DNA of 64,000 bases, taken from JABDIP01 sp965237625 (GTDB taxonomy: Bacteria > Pseudomonadota > Alphaproteobacteria > DSM-16000 > Inquilinaceae). Positions within the stretch are counted from its first letter, which is position 1; each line of letters begins with the position of its first letter. Below the pieces are notes generated by a model. It ran no database searches. It was not told the DNA's origin and worked only from the letters and a program-made list of their open reading frames with translations. Positions 8,057 to 16,569 of the stretch are shown here, in pieces. The position numbers were made by a program, and so were the translations under genes. The DNA lies in assembly GCA_965237625.1 (NCBI GenBank), contig CBDEGD010000023.1:124001-188000 (forward strand), written 5' to 3'.

Positions 8057-9166
8057 ATGGCTACAATCACCCGCATCGATCTCGCCATGGTCGATCTGCC
8101 GCCCAAGGTGGTGCGCACCGACGCCATCCAGAGCTTCGTCACCCAGGAGACCCCGCTGGTCACCGTCACGACCGACGATGGCGCCAGCGGGACCGGCTAC
8201 AGCTACACCATCGGGACCGGCGGCAGTTCGGTGATGGCTCTGTTGCGCGATCATCTGGCACCGCAGCTGATCGGCCGCGACCCGGCGATGGTGGAGCAGA
8301 TCTGGAAGGATCTGTTCTTTCACACCCATGCCACGGCGGTCGGCGCGATCACGTCGCTGGCCCTGGCGGCCATCGACACCGCCTTGTGGGATCTGCGCTG
8401 CCGGGTTGCCGGGCTGCCGCTGCACCGCATGGCCGGCGGCGCCCAGGACCGCCTGCCGCTCTACACCACCGAAGGCGGCTGGCTGCACTTGTCGCCGGAA
8501 GCGCTGGTCGAGGACGCGCTGGCAGTCCAGCAGCAGGGCTTTCAGGGCTGCAAGATCAAGGTCGGCCGGCCCAGCGTGGCCGAAGACTGCGCCCGGCTGG
8601 CCGCCGTGCGCGATGCCGTCGGCCCCTCGTTCCAGATCATGGTCGACGCCAACCAGGCCTTTACCGTGCCCGAGGCGGTCCGCCGGGCCCGGCACTATGA
8701 GACGTTCGACCTCGGCTGGCTGGAGGAGCCGCTGCCGGCGGAGGATCTCGGCGGCCATGTGCGCCTGTCGCGCTCCACCAGCCTGCCGATCGCCGTCGGC
8801 GAGTCGATCTACCACCCCTCCCATTTCCGGGAGTACCTGCAGCGTGAGGCCTGTTCGATCGTCCAGGCCGACGTGGCGCGGATCGGCGGCATCACTCCCT
8901 GGCTGAAGACGGCGCATCTGGCGGAGACCTTCAACGTACCGATCTGTCCGCATTTCCTGATGGAACTGCATGTGGCGCTATGCTGCGCGGTGCCGAACGC
9001 CCCCTGGCTGGAATACATCCCGCAGCTCGATGACATCTCGACGGAGGGGATCAGGATCGAGGATGGCTGGGCCTATCCGTCGGACAAGCCGGGGCTGGGC
9101 ATCGATTGGGATTGGGACGCCATCGCGGCCATGCGCCGCGACGACCACACCGCGACCATCCAGTGA
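8057..9166 (+). CDS. Mandelate racemase-subgroup enolase-superfamily enzyme (sugar-acid dehydratase)
   Basis: A 369-residue enzyme with an N-terminal capping domain and a C-terminal TIM barrel. Active-site residues of the MR subgroup can be placed: K166 and K168 (CKIKVG), metal ligands D197 (VDANQ), E223 (WLEEPL) and E249 (VGESI), and the D272/H299 dyad (ADVARIGG, CPHF). All are present, so the protein should be active. Close families dehydrate aldonic or aldaric acids. Given the neighbours, a fuconate- or rhamnonate-type dehydratase is likely, but the exact sugar acid is inference. A 13-bp gap follows the lactonase. Confidence 0.8.
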   Translation: MATITRIDLAMVDLPPKVVRTDAIQSFVTQETPLVTVTTDDGASGTGYSYTIGTGGSSVMALLRDHLAPQLIGRDPAMVEQIWKDLFFHTHATAVGAITSLALAAIDTALWDLRCRVAGLPLHRMAGGAQDRLPLYTTEGGWLHLSPEALVEDALAVQQQGFQGCKIKVGRPSVAEDCARLAAVRDAVGPSFQIMVDANQAFTVPEAVRRARHYETFDLGWLEEPLPAEDLGGHVRLSRSTSLPIAVGESIYHPSHFREYLQREACSIVQADVARIGGITPWLKTAHLAETFNVPICPHFLMELHVALCCAVPNAPWLEYIPQLDDISTEGIRIEDGWAYPSDKPGLGIDWDWDAIAAMRRDDHTATIQ

Positions 9167-9185
9167 CGGAGCCGGAGGCCGACCG

Positions 9186-9509
9186 ATGAAACGCTATGGC
9201 ATGGTGATCCGGGTCAAACCGGAGAAGCTGGACGAATACAAGCGCCTGCACGCCGCGGTCTGGCCCGAAGTGCTGCGCATCATCCACGATGCCCATATCC
9301 GCAATTACAGCATCTTCCACAAGGACGATCTGCTGTTCGGCTATATGGAATATCACGGCGAGGATCTGGCCGCGGATTTCGAGCACATGAACGCCCAGCC
9401 GATCATCAAGGACTGGTACACCCATTGCGGCCCCTGCCAGCAGCCGCTGGAATCCCGCGCCGAAGGCGAATGGTGGGCGCTGATGGATGAAGTATTTCAC
9501 ACAGAGTGA
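9186..9509 (+). CDS. L-rhamnose/L-fucose mutarotase family protein
   Basis: A 107-residue dimeric alpha/beta barrel protein of the RhaM family, which interconverts anomers of deoxyhexoses. The conserved region RLHAAVWPEV with its catalytic-type His, the NYSIF strand and the C-terminal AEGEWWALMDEVFH are all visible, and length matches the family (about 104 residues). It ends the operon and is followed by a REP-like hairpin. Its presence is the strongest clue that the importer carries an L-6-deoxy sugar or a close relative. Confidence 0.85.
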   Translation: MKRYGMVIRVKPEKLDEYKRLHAAVWPEVLRIIHDAHIRNYSIFHKDDLLFGYMEYHGEDLAADFEHMNAQPIIKDWYTHCGPCQQPLESRAEGEWWALMDEVFHTE

Positions 9510-9525
9510 GGCTTAGAGCGGGGCT

Positions 9526-9568
9526 CCCTCTCACCTTCCCACGGCTTCGCCGCGGAAGGGTGAGGGGG
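9526..9568 (+). repeat. REP-like hairpin, second copy
   Basis: An imperfect copy of the element at 3516-3558, with the same length and the same ACGGCTTCGCCG centre, about 16 bp after the mutarotase gene. It lies between converging genes and probably ends the sugar operon. Confidence 0.7.
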
Positions 9569-9629
9569 TGGCGCCGACGTCTCGTGGTTCACCTGAAGGG
9601 CCGTTCGTGACGCAGAGCCTGCCAATGAA

Positions 9630-9869
9630 TCACCTCGACTTGCCGAACAACCTGCGAAACAGCTCGGCCGACTTGGCCTGCCCCACTTCGGTCAACACCA
9701 CCGATTTCGCCTTGGATTTCGGGACGCCGATCAAGTCTTTCTCGTGCAGGCGATTGAGCGCCGCCCAGTCGTGGCCCTTCCAGGCCCGTGCCCCATACTC
9801 GTCGCGATATGTGGTGAGGTACAACAACGCCAACACCGCGTCGTCGACTTGCTCGGTGTCGTAATCCAT
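9630..9869 (-). CDS. DUF6429-type small protein
   Basis: A 79-residue uncharacterised protein. It resembles the DUF6429 group, with DDAVLALLYLT near the start, RAWKGHDWAALNRLHEKDLI in the middle and a C-terminal SAELFRRLF. This looks like a small helical or winged-helix-like fold. The frame opens earlier, but the ATG at 9869 has a good upstream GGAGGG and matches the family's N-terminus. It lies 16 bp after the IclR gene on the same strand, so the two are probably co-transcribed. Function unknown. Confidence 0.7.
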   Translation of the reverse strand: MDYDTEQVDDAVLALLYLTTYRDEYGARAWKGHDWAALNRLHEKDLIGVPKSKAKSVVLTEVGQAKSAELFRRLFGKSR

Positions 9870-9885
9870 CTTCAGGCCCTCCAGG

Positions 9886-10725
9886 TCAGTTTGCGTCGCC
9901 TGCCGCAGGCAGAACCTTGCCACCCAATTCCTCCGTCAGCTCCCGGCAGGTTTCCGCCACCAGCCTTCCCAGCGACTCCAGCTTGGCATCGTCGATGCGT
10001 GCCGCCGGCCCGGAAATCGACAGAGCCGCAAGCGGTCGGCCGCCATCGTCGTGAAACGTCGCCGCAACGCAGCGCAGGCCAATCGCATGCTCACCATCGT
10101 CGATGGCGAAGCCGCGCCTGCGCGTCGTGTCGAGGTCGGCCCGCAATGCTTCCGGCGTGGTCAACGTGTGTTCCGTCAGGCGCGGCTGGCCGGCCGCCAC
10201 GACGATCGACTCCGCCTCGGCCGTCGGCAGGGCCGACAGCAAGGCCTTGCCGACGCCGGAGCAATGCAGCGGCACCCGGGCGCCGGGGCGGGCGAAGGCG
10301 CGCATCATCTGGTCGCATTCGATCTGGGTCAGATAGACCGCCCCGTTCTGGTCCAGTACCGCCAGATTGGCAGTCTCGCCGGCACGGTCGACCAGATCGC
10401 GCATGTGACGGCGGGCGAGCGCCACATAGCTGCGGCCGCGCAGGAAGGCATTGCCGACGGAGAATGCCTTGGCGCCGATATGCCAAAGGCTGGTGCCGGA
10501 ATCCTGCTCGGCGAAACCGCGATCGCGCAGGCTTCCGAGCAAACGGTGCGCCGTCGATGGCGCCAGCCCGGTCGCCTCAGCCAGGCTGGTCAGGGTGCTA
10601 CCGTCGGTGGCGACTGCCAGCGCCTCCAGGAGGGCAAGGCCGCGGGTGAGCGACTGCACCGGCCCGGTGCCGGGCGCGGCGGGTCCGCCAGACTTGCGGG
10701 CGCGTTTTTGCATGGTGGAATTCAT
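9886..10725 (-). CDS. IclR-family transcriptional regulator
   Basis: About 279 residues. An N-terminal winged helix (VQSLTRGLALLEALA, then TSLAEATGLAPSTAHRLLGSL) is followed by the IclR effector domain (YLTQIECDQMMRAF, CSGVGKALLSALP, RRRGFAIDDGEHAIGLRC). Three ATGs (10731, 10725, 10713) are possible and none has a good ribosome binding site. An IclR-like palindrome at 10716-10730 overlaps them, which favours 10725 or 10713 and suggests autorepression. It diverges from the glycerate kinase and pyruvate kinase genes and is the obvious candidate to control them. The inducer is unknown; glyoxylate, hydroxypyruvate or tartronate-pathway acids are reasonable guesses. Confidence 0.87.
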   Translation of the reverse strand: MNSTMQKRARKSGGPAAPGTGPVQSLTRGLALLEALAVATDGSTLTSLAEATGLAPSTAHRLLGSLRDRGFAEQDSGTSLWHIGAKAFSVGNAFLRGRSYVALARRHMRDLVDRAGETANLAVLDQNGAVYLTQIECDQMMRAFARPGARVPLHCSGVGKALLSALPTAEAESIVVAAGQPRLTEHTLTTPEALRADLDTTRRRGFAIDDGEHAIGLRCVAATFHDDGGRPLAALSISGPAARIDDAKLESLGRLVAETCRELTEELGGKVLPAAGDAN

Positions 10726-10730
10726 TTCCA
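10716..10730. promoter_or_regulatory. IclR-type operator candidate
   Basis: TGGAATTCATTTCCA has TGGAA/TTCCA arms with a 5-base centre and resembles the E. coli IclR consensus TGGAAATNATTTCCA. It covers the iclR-like start region and lies about 75 bp before the divergent glycerate kinase gene, so it could control both directions. Confidence 0.6.
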
Positions 10731-10802
10731 TTTTTGTAGGGCCGGTGACGCTCAAGCGCAATTGCGTTGACAGCCGATGGCGCACCGACTGGATTAGCGG
10801 CC

Positions 10803-12080
10803 ATGGATATCGACCCCGAAACTCTCCTGCGCCGCCTGTTCTCCGTTGCCGTCGAAGCGGCGCAGCCCGCGCACTGCGTGCCGCCCTATCTGCCCAAGCA
10901 GCCAAAGGGCCGGACGGTGGTGATCGGCGCCGGCAAGGCCTCGGCCGCCATGGCGCGCGCGGCGGAGGATCACTGGCCCGGCCCGCTGGAAGGGTTGGTG
11001 GTCACGCGCTATGGCCACGCGGTGCCCTGCGACCGGATCCGGATCGTCGAGGCCAGCCATCCGGTTCCCGACGCGGCCGGCCAGCGGGCGGCGGCCGAAA
11101 TCCTTGCCCTCGCCCAGGGCCTCGGTCCCGACGACCTGATGCTCTGCCTGATATCCGGCGGCGGTTCTGCACTGCTGTCGTTGCCGCCGGAGGGCATCGG
11201 GCTGGACGACAAGATGGCGGTGAACCGGGCGCTGCTGAAATCCGGCGCCAGCATCTCCGAGATGAACTGCGTGCGGAAGCACCTGTCGGCGATCAAGGGC
11301 GGCCGTTTGGCCGCCGCGGCACATCCGGCCAAGCTGGTCACTCTGCTGATCTCCGACGTGCCGGGCGACGACCCGTCGGTTATCGCTTCGGGGCCGACGG
11401 TGCCCGATTCGACCAGCTATGCCGATGCGCGGGAGATCCTCAACCGTTATCGGATCGACCCGCCGGCATCGGTCGCCCGGCATCTGGAACGGGCGGCCAA
11501 TGAATCGATCAAACCCAGCGATCCGGTGTTCGACTCCGCCGAGACGATCGTCATTGCGACGCCACAGGCCTCGTTGGAGGCGGCTGCCGCCGAGGCAGGC
11601 CGCCACGGGCTGGCGCCGCTGATCCTGTCGGATCGGATCGAGGGCGAGGCCCGGGACGTGGCCCGGGTCCATGCCGCCATGGCGTTTCAGGCCGCCCATC
11701 ACGGCCAGCCGGCACACCCACCTTGTGTGCTGTTGTCCGGCGGCGAGACCACTGTCACCGTCAGGGGCCAAGGGCGCGGAGGGCGCAATGCGGAGTTCCT
11801 GCTATCCCTGGCGATCGATTTGGGCGGCCATCCCGGCATCCACGCTATCGCCTGCGACACCGATGGCATCGACGGCTCGGAGGACAATGCGGGCTGCCTG
11901 TGCGGCCCCGACACGCTGGAAAAGGCCGGATCATTGGCCCTCAACCCCAGAGAACGCTTGGAAGACAACGACGGATATGGTTTCTTCGCCGCTCTCAACA
12001 ATCTCGTGATCAGTGGCCCGACGCTGACCAATGTGAACGATTTTCGGGCCATAATGATCCTCCCGCCACCACCCGCATGA
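10803..12080 (+). CDS. ttuD: Glycerate 2-kinase (TtuD/GckA type, MOFRL family)
   Basis: A 425-residue cytoplasmic kinase that makes 2-phosphoglycerate from D-glycerate. Features of the family include a Gly-rich GAGKASAAMA motif near residue 40, LISGGGSALLS, NCVRKHLSAIKGG, a C-terminal SGGETTV segment, and CDTDGIDGSEDNAG. Relatives are often labelled hydroxypyruvate reductase (TtuD), but the family members characterised as GckA-type are glycerate kinases. The ATG at 10803 is chosen over 10767 because the earlier codons add only non-conserved sequence. It overlaps pyruvate kinase by 4 bp (ATGA), so glycerate is channelled through 2-phosphoglycerate and PEP to pyruvate. The operon is divergent from an IclR regulator. 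Confidence 0.87.
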   Translation: MDIDPETLLRRLFSVAVEAAQPAHCVPPYLPKQPKGRTVVIGAGKASAAMARAAEDHWPGPLEGLVVTRYGHAVPCDRIRIVEASHPVPDAAGQRAAAEILALAQGLGPDDLMLCLISGGGSALLSLPPEGIGLDDKMAVNRALLKSGASISEMNCVRKHLSAIKGGRLAAAAHPAKLVTLLISDVPGDDPSVIASGPTVPDSTSYADAREILNRYRIDPPASVARHLERAANESIKPSDPVFDSAETIVIATPQASLEAAAAEAGRHGLAPLILSDRIEGEARDVARVHAAMAFQAAHHGQPAHPPCVLLSGGETTVTVRGQGRGGRNAEFLLSLAIDLGGHPGIHAIACDTDGIDGSEDNAGCLCGPDTLEKAGSLALNPRERLEDNDGYGFFAALNNLVISGPTLTNVNDFRAIMILPPPPA

Positions 12081-13528
12081 GTCCCCCAGGCATGCCGCAA
12101 AACAAACGCGTCAAGCGCGACCGCCAAACGAAGATTGTCGCGACACTCGGCCCGGCGAGCGCCGACGCCGAGACGATCCGCGAACTGTTCATCGCCGGCG
12201 TCGATGTCTTTCGCCTGAATTTCAGCCATGGCCGGCAGGAAGACCACGCCGAGCGGTTGAAGGCGATCCGGGCACTTGAGGAGGAATTCGGCCGGCCGGT
12301 GGCGGTAATGGCCGATCTGCAGGGCCCCAAGCTGCGCATCGGCACGTTCGCAGACGGCCCGATCGAACTGGAGCCGGGGCAGAAATTCCGCCTGGACATG
12401 GAAGACAAGCCCGGCGACGTCGGCCGGGTCCGCCTGCCCCATCCGGAGGTGTTCAGCGCTCTGTCCGCTGGCCAGTTCCTTTTGCTGGATGACGGCAGAG
12501 TTCGCCTGCAGGTCGAGGCCTGCGGCAAGGATTTCGCCGAAACCGTCGTGGTGTCCGGCGTCGGCCTATCAGAGCGCAAGGGCCTGAACGTGCCGGACGC
12601 GATCCTGCCGCTGTCGCCGCTGACCCCCAAGGATCGGGACGATCTGCGCTATGCGCTGGATATCGGCGTCGACTGGGTGGCGCTGTCCTTCGTGCAGCGG
12701 CCGGAGGATGTGGCCGAGGCACGGCGGCTGATCGCCGGACGGGCGCAGCTGATCGTGAAGATGGAGAAGCCCTCGGCGATCGACCATCTGGATGCGCTGA
12801 TCGAAATGACCGATGCGATGATGGTCGCTCGCGGCGATCTGGGCGTCGAAATGCCGGCGGAAGACGTGCCGAGCCTGCAGAAGCAGATCGTGCGGAGCTG
12901 CCGTCGCGCCGGCAAGCCGGTGATCGTCGCGACCCAGATGCTGGAAAGCATGATCGGCGCCCCGACCCCGACCCGGGCAGAGGCCTCCGATGTAGCGACT
13001 GCCGTATATGACGGCGCCGACGCAGTGATGTTGTCGGCGGAAACAGCGGCCGGCGGTTTCCCGATGGAGGCGGTCACCATGATGGACCGCATCGCCCAGC
13101 GGGTGGAGCACGACCCGCTGTACCGCACCATCCTGGACGCGGTGCATTACGACCCGGAAAGCACCGCCGCCGACGCCATCACCGCCGCCGCGCGGCAGGT
13201 GGCGCATACCATCGCGGCCTCAGCGGTCGTGACCTACACCACCTCGGGCTCCACCACGCTTCGGGCGGCACGGGAACGGCCAGAGGTGCCGATCCTCTGC
13301 CTCACCTCCAGCATGGCGACGGCGCGATTGCTGGCCCTCTGCTGGGGTGTGCATTCGGTGCATACCGACGATGTGAAAGATTTTCAGGAGATGGTCGAGA
13401 AGGCCTGCACTGTCGCCTACCGCGACGGGCTGGCCACGAAGGGCGACCGGCTGGTGATCACCGCCGGCGTCCCCTTCGGCACCCCTGGCAACACCAACGT
13501 GCTGCGCATCGCCTGGGTGGAAGGCTGA
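12077..13528 (+). CDS. pyk: Pyruvate kinase
   Basis: A 483-residue glycolytic enzyme transferring phosphate from PEP to ADP. N-terminal TKIVATLGPAS and RLNFSHG, the signature LIVKMEKPSAI with the catalytic Lys and Glu, and ARGDLGVEMP are all present; the C-terminal domain includes TYTTSGSTTLRAARERP. Start at 12077 overlaps the stop of the glycerate kinase gene, giving a ttuD-ttuE-like arrangement as in tartrate and glycerate pathways. A dedicated copy in this operon suggests induction together with glycerate use; the genome may hold another housekeeping copy outside the window. Confidence 0.93.
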   Translation: MSPPGMPQNKRVKRDRQTKIVATLGPASADAETIRELFIAGVDVFRLNFSHGRQEDHAERLKAIRALEEEFGRPVAVMADLQGPKLRIGTFADGPIELEPGQKFRLDMEDKPGDVGRVRLPHPEVFSALSAGQFLLLDDGRVRLQVEACGKDFAETVVVSGVGLSERKGLNVPDAILPLSPLTPKDRDDLRYALDIGVDWVALSFVQRPEDVAEARRLIAGRAQLIVKMEKPSAIDHLDALIEMTDAMMVARGDLGVEMPAEDVPSLQKQIVRSCRRAGKPVIVATQMLESMIGAPTPTRAEASDVATAVYDGADAVMLSAETAAGGFPMEAVTMMDRIAQRVEHDPLYRTILDAVHYDPESTAADAITAAARQVAHTIAASAVVTYTTSGSTTLRAARERPEVPILCLTSSMATARLLALCWGVHSVHTDDVKDFQEMVEKACTVAYRDGLATKGDRLVITAGVPFGTPGNTNVLRIAWVEG

Positions 13529-13571
13529 GTCGGGATAGGGCCATCGCGTTGAGCATCTCGGAGACTCAGCG

Positions 13572-13620
13572 CTCGCCCTCACCCTCCCACAGACCCGCGA
13601 AGCGGGAGGGTGAGGGCGAG
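13572..13620 (+). repeat. REP-like hairpin, third copy
   Basis: Perfect 17-bp arms (13572-13588 and 13604-13620) of the same CCCTCACCCTCCC family as at 3516 and 9526, with a different, longer loop. It is placed 44 bp after pyruvate kinase and between convergent genes, where it could terminate transcription from both sides. Confidence 0.75.
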
Positions 13621-13685
13621 TGCTGAAGTAGCAGAGATCACTTGAGTCATTGAGCGAGCGCCGATCGCAAATCGGGTCGTTGACG

Positions 13686-15284
13686 CTACGGCGCCCAGTT
13701 GGCCTTCTCCGCCGCCCACCATTCGCGCCATGCATCGAAGTCGTAAGCAAGCCGCTGGCCGGTCAATTCGGTCAGCGCACCGACCGCATCGCCTCGCAGC
13801 CAAAGCGGATCGTCCTCGCGGCCCAGCCGCTCGACCAGCGCATCGATGGTCGCCATATCGTTCTGGCCGATCGCCGCCGCCGTGCGCATGGCGGCCGGCG
13901 GGCTGTTGAAATACTTCTCGCTGCTATTCTGCGCCGCCGCCCAGGGCTCCGCGATCAGTTCCGGGGGCACCCGCCCCTCGCCCGCCAGAGTCATGCCCCA
14001 GAGCAGCAGCCAGCGCCGCAGCGTCGTCGATGAGATCCGCACCCGTCCGCCGATCAGCCCAACCGGGCGGTCCGGGGCCTGGGCCAGCAGGCGTTCGGCG
14101 AATACATCTCCGGCGCCGATCGTGCCGGACAGCGCAAAGATCGAGTCTCTCAGAAGGGCACGGCCAGTATAGGCATCGGGGTCTTTCAGCAGCCGGTCCA
14201 GAGAAACCACCGCGTCGGGTTCGAGAGCCGGCGCCGGTAAGGACGGCCAGACCGGCGGTGCCGTTACATCCGTGGAGGCCGGCGCGGGCGGTCCCCATAG
14301 CAGGCCGCTATCAGCGCCCATACCGGCGACATAGACATCGCCCGCATGGATCGTCAGTTCCATGGGCTCGCCGCCGTCGAGCCGCGATACGATTTTCCAA
14401 TCCGAACCGTCGGCGCTGTGCCAGACGGCGCCGCCATCCGGGCCGCCGCCCACCGCCCACAATCCACGCCCATCGGCGGTGATATCGCGCAGCCGCCAAT
14501 TCTGATCAGGGCCGGCGACCCGGCTACTGACATACCCGTCGGTGCGCCAGATCGCCGGCCCATCGCGCTCCCGAACGATGGCATAGGCAGCCCCGTCATA
14601 GGATGCCAAGCCGCGAATGGCCCGATCCACCGGCCAGCCTGGAACCTCCGCTACATCGGAGCCGTCGAAACGCAGGAGCCGGCGCAGATCGCCCTGGATC
14701 AGGGAGCCAAAGACCAGGTCGCCGATCACCGCCAAATCGACAATGCGGCTGACCCGGCGTTCCGGCGTCGGGTGGTCGTAAACCTGGGTCCAGGTCACAC
14801 CGCCATCGTCGGATACTTGCAACCCGGCCCGCCAGGCCGACGTGGTGGCAACCAGCCGGTCGCCGATGCCGGCCATGACATGGGTATGGAAGATCTGACC
14901 ATTCGGGATCGTGCCGAGTTCCCAGCGCCCGCCGTCGGTGACCAGAAAATGCCCCCAGCCCAGGCTGAAACGGGAATCCTCGAACGGAAGGAAGAGCCGG
15001 CCCGATGCGACCATGGGTCGGCCGCCATCCTGGCTGAACAGATGGCGTTCATACCGGGTCGCGCCGGTCGCTGGATCGTAGCTGTAGAGGTCGGCCGAGT
15101 TGTGGTTGCGGCCCTTGACGCTGTTGACGAACCAGATGCGCCCGGCGAATCCGATCGGCGACGACAACACCGGCCAAGGGCCGATCCGGGCCACAATTGG
15201 CAGTTCGTCCTGAGCGTCGGCGAGCGTGTTGCCAAAGATGATTGCCGCCAGCAGGGCGGCGGCCGCGATCGGCACCCGACTCAT
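13686..15284 (-). CDS. Exported beta-propeller protein of unknown function
   Basis: A 532-residue protein with a Sec signal peptide (residues 1 to about 24, ending ADAQ). The mature part has repeated strand-rich segments with an Asp-box-like SDDGGVTWTQVYDH and a similar SADGSDWKIVS, which suggests a BNR/WD-type propeller over roughly residues 30-330. A proline-rich linker follows, and the C-terminal 180 residues are mainly helical (LVERLGREDDPLWLRGDAVGAL), perhaps HEAT-like. It starts 5 bp after the second TPR gene on the same strand and is probably in one operon with the two exported TPR proteins. No enzymatic motif is recognised. Confidence 0.65.
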   Translation of the reverse strand: MSRVPIAAAALLAAIIFGNTLADAQDELPIVARIGPWPVLSSPIGFAGRIWFVNSVKGRNHNSADLYSYDPATGATRYERHLFSQDGGRPMVASGRLFLPFEDSRFSLGWGHFLVTDGGRWELGTIPNGQIFHTHVMAGIGDRLVATTSAWRAGLQVSDDGGVTWTQVYDHPTPERRVSRIVDLAVIGDLVFGSLIQGDLRRLLRFDGSDVAEVPGWPVDRAIRGLASYDGAAYAIVRERDGPAIWRTDGYVSSRVAGPDQNWRLRDITADGRGLWAVGGGPDGGAVWHSADGSDWKIVSRLDGGEPMELTIHAGDVYVAGMGADSGLLWGPPAPASTDVTAPPVWPSLPAPALEPDAVVSLDRLLKDPDAYTGRALLRDSIFALSGTIGAGDVFAERLLAQAPDRPVGLIGGRVRISSTTLRRWLLLWGMTLAGEGRVPPELIAEPWAAAQNSSEKYFNSPPAAMRTAAAIGQNDMATIDALVERLGREDDPLWLRGDAVGALTELTGQRLAYDFDAWREWWAAEKANWAP

Positions 15285-15289
15285 CCCGG

Positions 15290-15850
15290 TCAGATCGGGT
15301 CCCCGTCCAGCAATCCGCGCAGGAACTCGATATTCGCGCGTGCGCCGGGCAGGTGTGGATTAATCTTCAGGGCAGCCTCGAACGCGGCCAGCGCATTGCC
15401 CGGCTCCTCAAGTTCGGTATAGATCAGCCCGAGACCGGACAGGGCGCCGAAATGCCTTGGCTCCAATTGCAGGGTGCGCCGGATGTCGGCCACCGAGCCC
15501 GAATAATCACCGGCCAGATAGCGCGCGGTCGCCCGGCGGTTCCAACCTTCCGCAAATCCAGGCGCCCGCTCGGTAACTTCCGTCAGCACGGCCTCGGCCC
15601 GGTCGTGCTTCCGCAGACGCATGGCCAGGGCACCGTCGCGCATCAGCCGCTCAACCTCACGGCCATCGCCATCATAGGCGACCCAGATCGACCAGATCAG
15701 CGACTCGACGGTCCGCGCCTCGGCCGGATTTTCCGTGGTTTGCAGGCGATCGAACAGATCGGTCAGCCGCTGGTCGTCTTGGCCAGCCAGCGCCGTAAGA
15801 CTCAAAACGCTGGCCAGCAGGACAGTGGGAAGGGCGATCCAGAAGCGCAT
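15290..15850 (-). CDS. Exported tetratricopeptide-repeat protein (second of a tandem pair)
   Basis: A 186-residue protein with a signal peptide (MRFWIALPTVLLASVLSLTA) and about three TPR units, recognisable in APGFAEGWNRRATARYLAGD, LEPRHFGALSGLGLIY and INPHLPGARANIEFLRG. The ATG at 15850 begins the signal peptide, whereas the upstream ATG at 15874 adds unrelated residues. It is a clear paralogue of the product of 15918-16472: both have the DDLF/TDLF start, an IW(R/S)I helix, and the APxxxEGWNxR and LEPRHF motifs. Proteins of this type are common in alphaproteobacteria, but their role is not established. Confidence 0.75.
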   Translation of the reverse strand: MRFWIALPTVLLASVLSLTALAGQDDQRLTDLFDRLQTTENPAEARTVESLIWSIWVAYDGDGREVERLMRDGALAMRLRKHDRAEAVLTEVTERAPGFAEGWNRRATARYLAGDYSGSVADIRRTLQLEPRHFGALSGLGLIYTELEEPGNALAAFEAALKINPHLPGARANIEFLRGLLDGDPI

Positions 15851-15917
15851 GTGATCAGTATGGCCACCAGACACCCCGGAGCAAGATGCAGTCGATCAAC
15901 TCCGCGCGACCGAAACG

Positions 15918-16472
15918 CTAGATCGGATCGCCAAGCGCGCGCTGCAATTCAGCGATCTGCGCCAGCGCGCTGACCAGATGTGGGTGGATTTCCAGGGCGG
16001 TCCGGAAGGCTTCAAGGGCCAGTTCCGGCTGATCCAGGGCCCGGTAGCACTGTCCAAGCGCCGCCTGCGCGTCGAAATGGCGCGGCTCCAGGCTGAGCGC
16101 GAATCTCAGATCGGCGATCGCCCCGTCGATATCGCCGATGCCTAAGCGAAGCCGCCCGCGCTGATTCCAGCCCTCGACATAGTTCGGCGCCCGGCGAATC
16201 ACCCCGCCGAAGGACAGCTCCGCCAGATGGACCTCGCCGCGCAGCGCGGCACGGCTGCCCCGGTTCAGGAACTCCACCACGTCATAGTTGTCGCCGGTGT
16301 AGATCCGCCAGATATCCCTGATCGCCAGGCTGATCGGCCGGGCTGTCTGGGCATCCGGGGCAGCGGTCAACTTGGCAAACAGATCGTCGAGCCGTGGGTC
16401 GTATTGATCGGCGGATGCCGGGTATGCGGCCAGCAACAGGCAAAGGAGCGGGCAGACGAGCAGGCGCTTCAT
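15918..16472 (-). CDS. Exported tetratricopeptide-repeat protein (first of a tandem pair)
   Basis: A 184-residue protein with a signal peptide (MKRLLVCPLLCLLLAAYPAS) followed by helical TPR units including APNYVEGWNQRGRLRLGIGD and LEPRHFDAQAALGQCYRALD. The frame continues upstream through a REP-type repeat, which makes the ORF look longer; the ATG at 16472 opens the signal peptide and is preferred. It shares its fold and spacing of motifs with the following gene, so the pair arose by tandem duplication. Probably periplasmic protein-protein interaction; partner unknown, possibly the propeller protein downstream. Confidence 0.75.
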   Translation of the reverse strand: MKRLLVCPLLCLLLAAYPASADQYDPRLDDLFAKLTAAPDAQTARPISLAIRDIWRIYTGDNYDVVEFLNRGSRAALRGEVHLAELSFGGVIRRAPNYVEGWNQRGRLRLGIGDIDGAIADLRFALSLEPRHFDAQAALGQCYRALDQPELALEAFRTALEIHPHLVSALAQIAELQRALGDPI

Positions 16473-16569
16473 GCGTTGAAGTATGGCCGGGCGGTGGTCA
16501 GGCGGCAATTCCGGGCGGTCGAACCGGGCCGCTGGCCATCCATCGATATGCCCACGACCAGCTCTGGCG

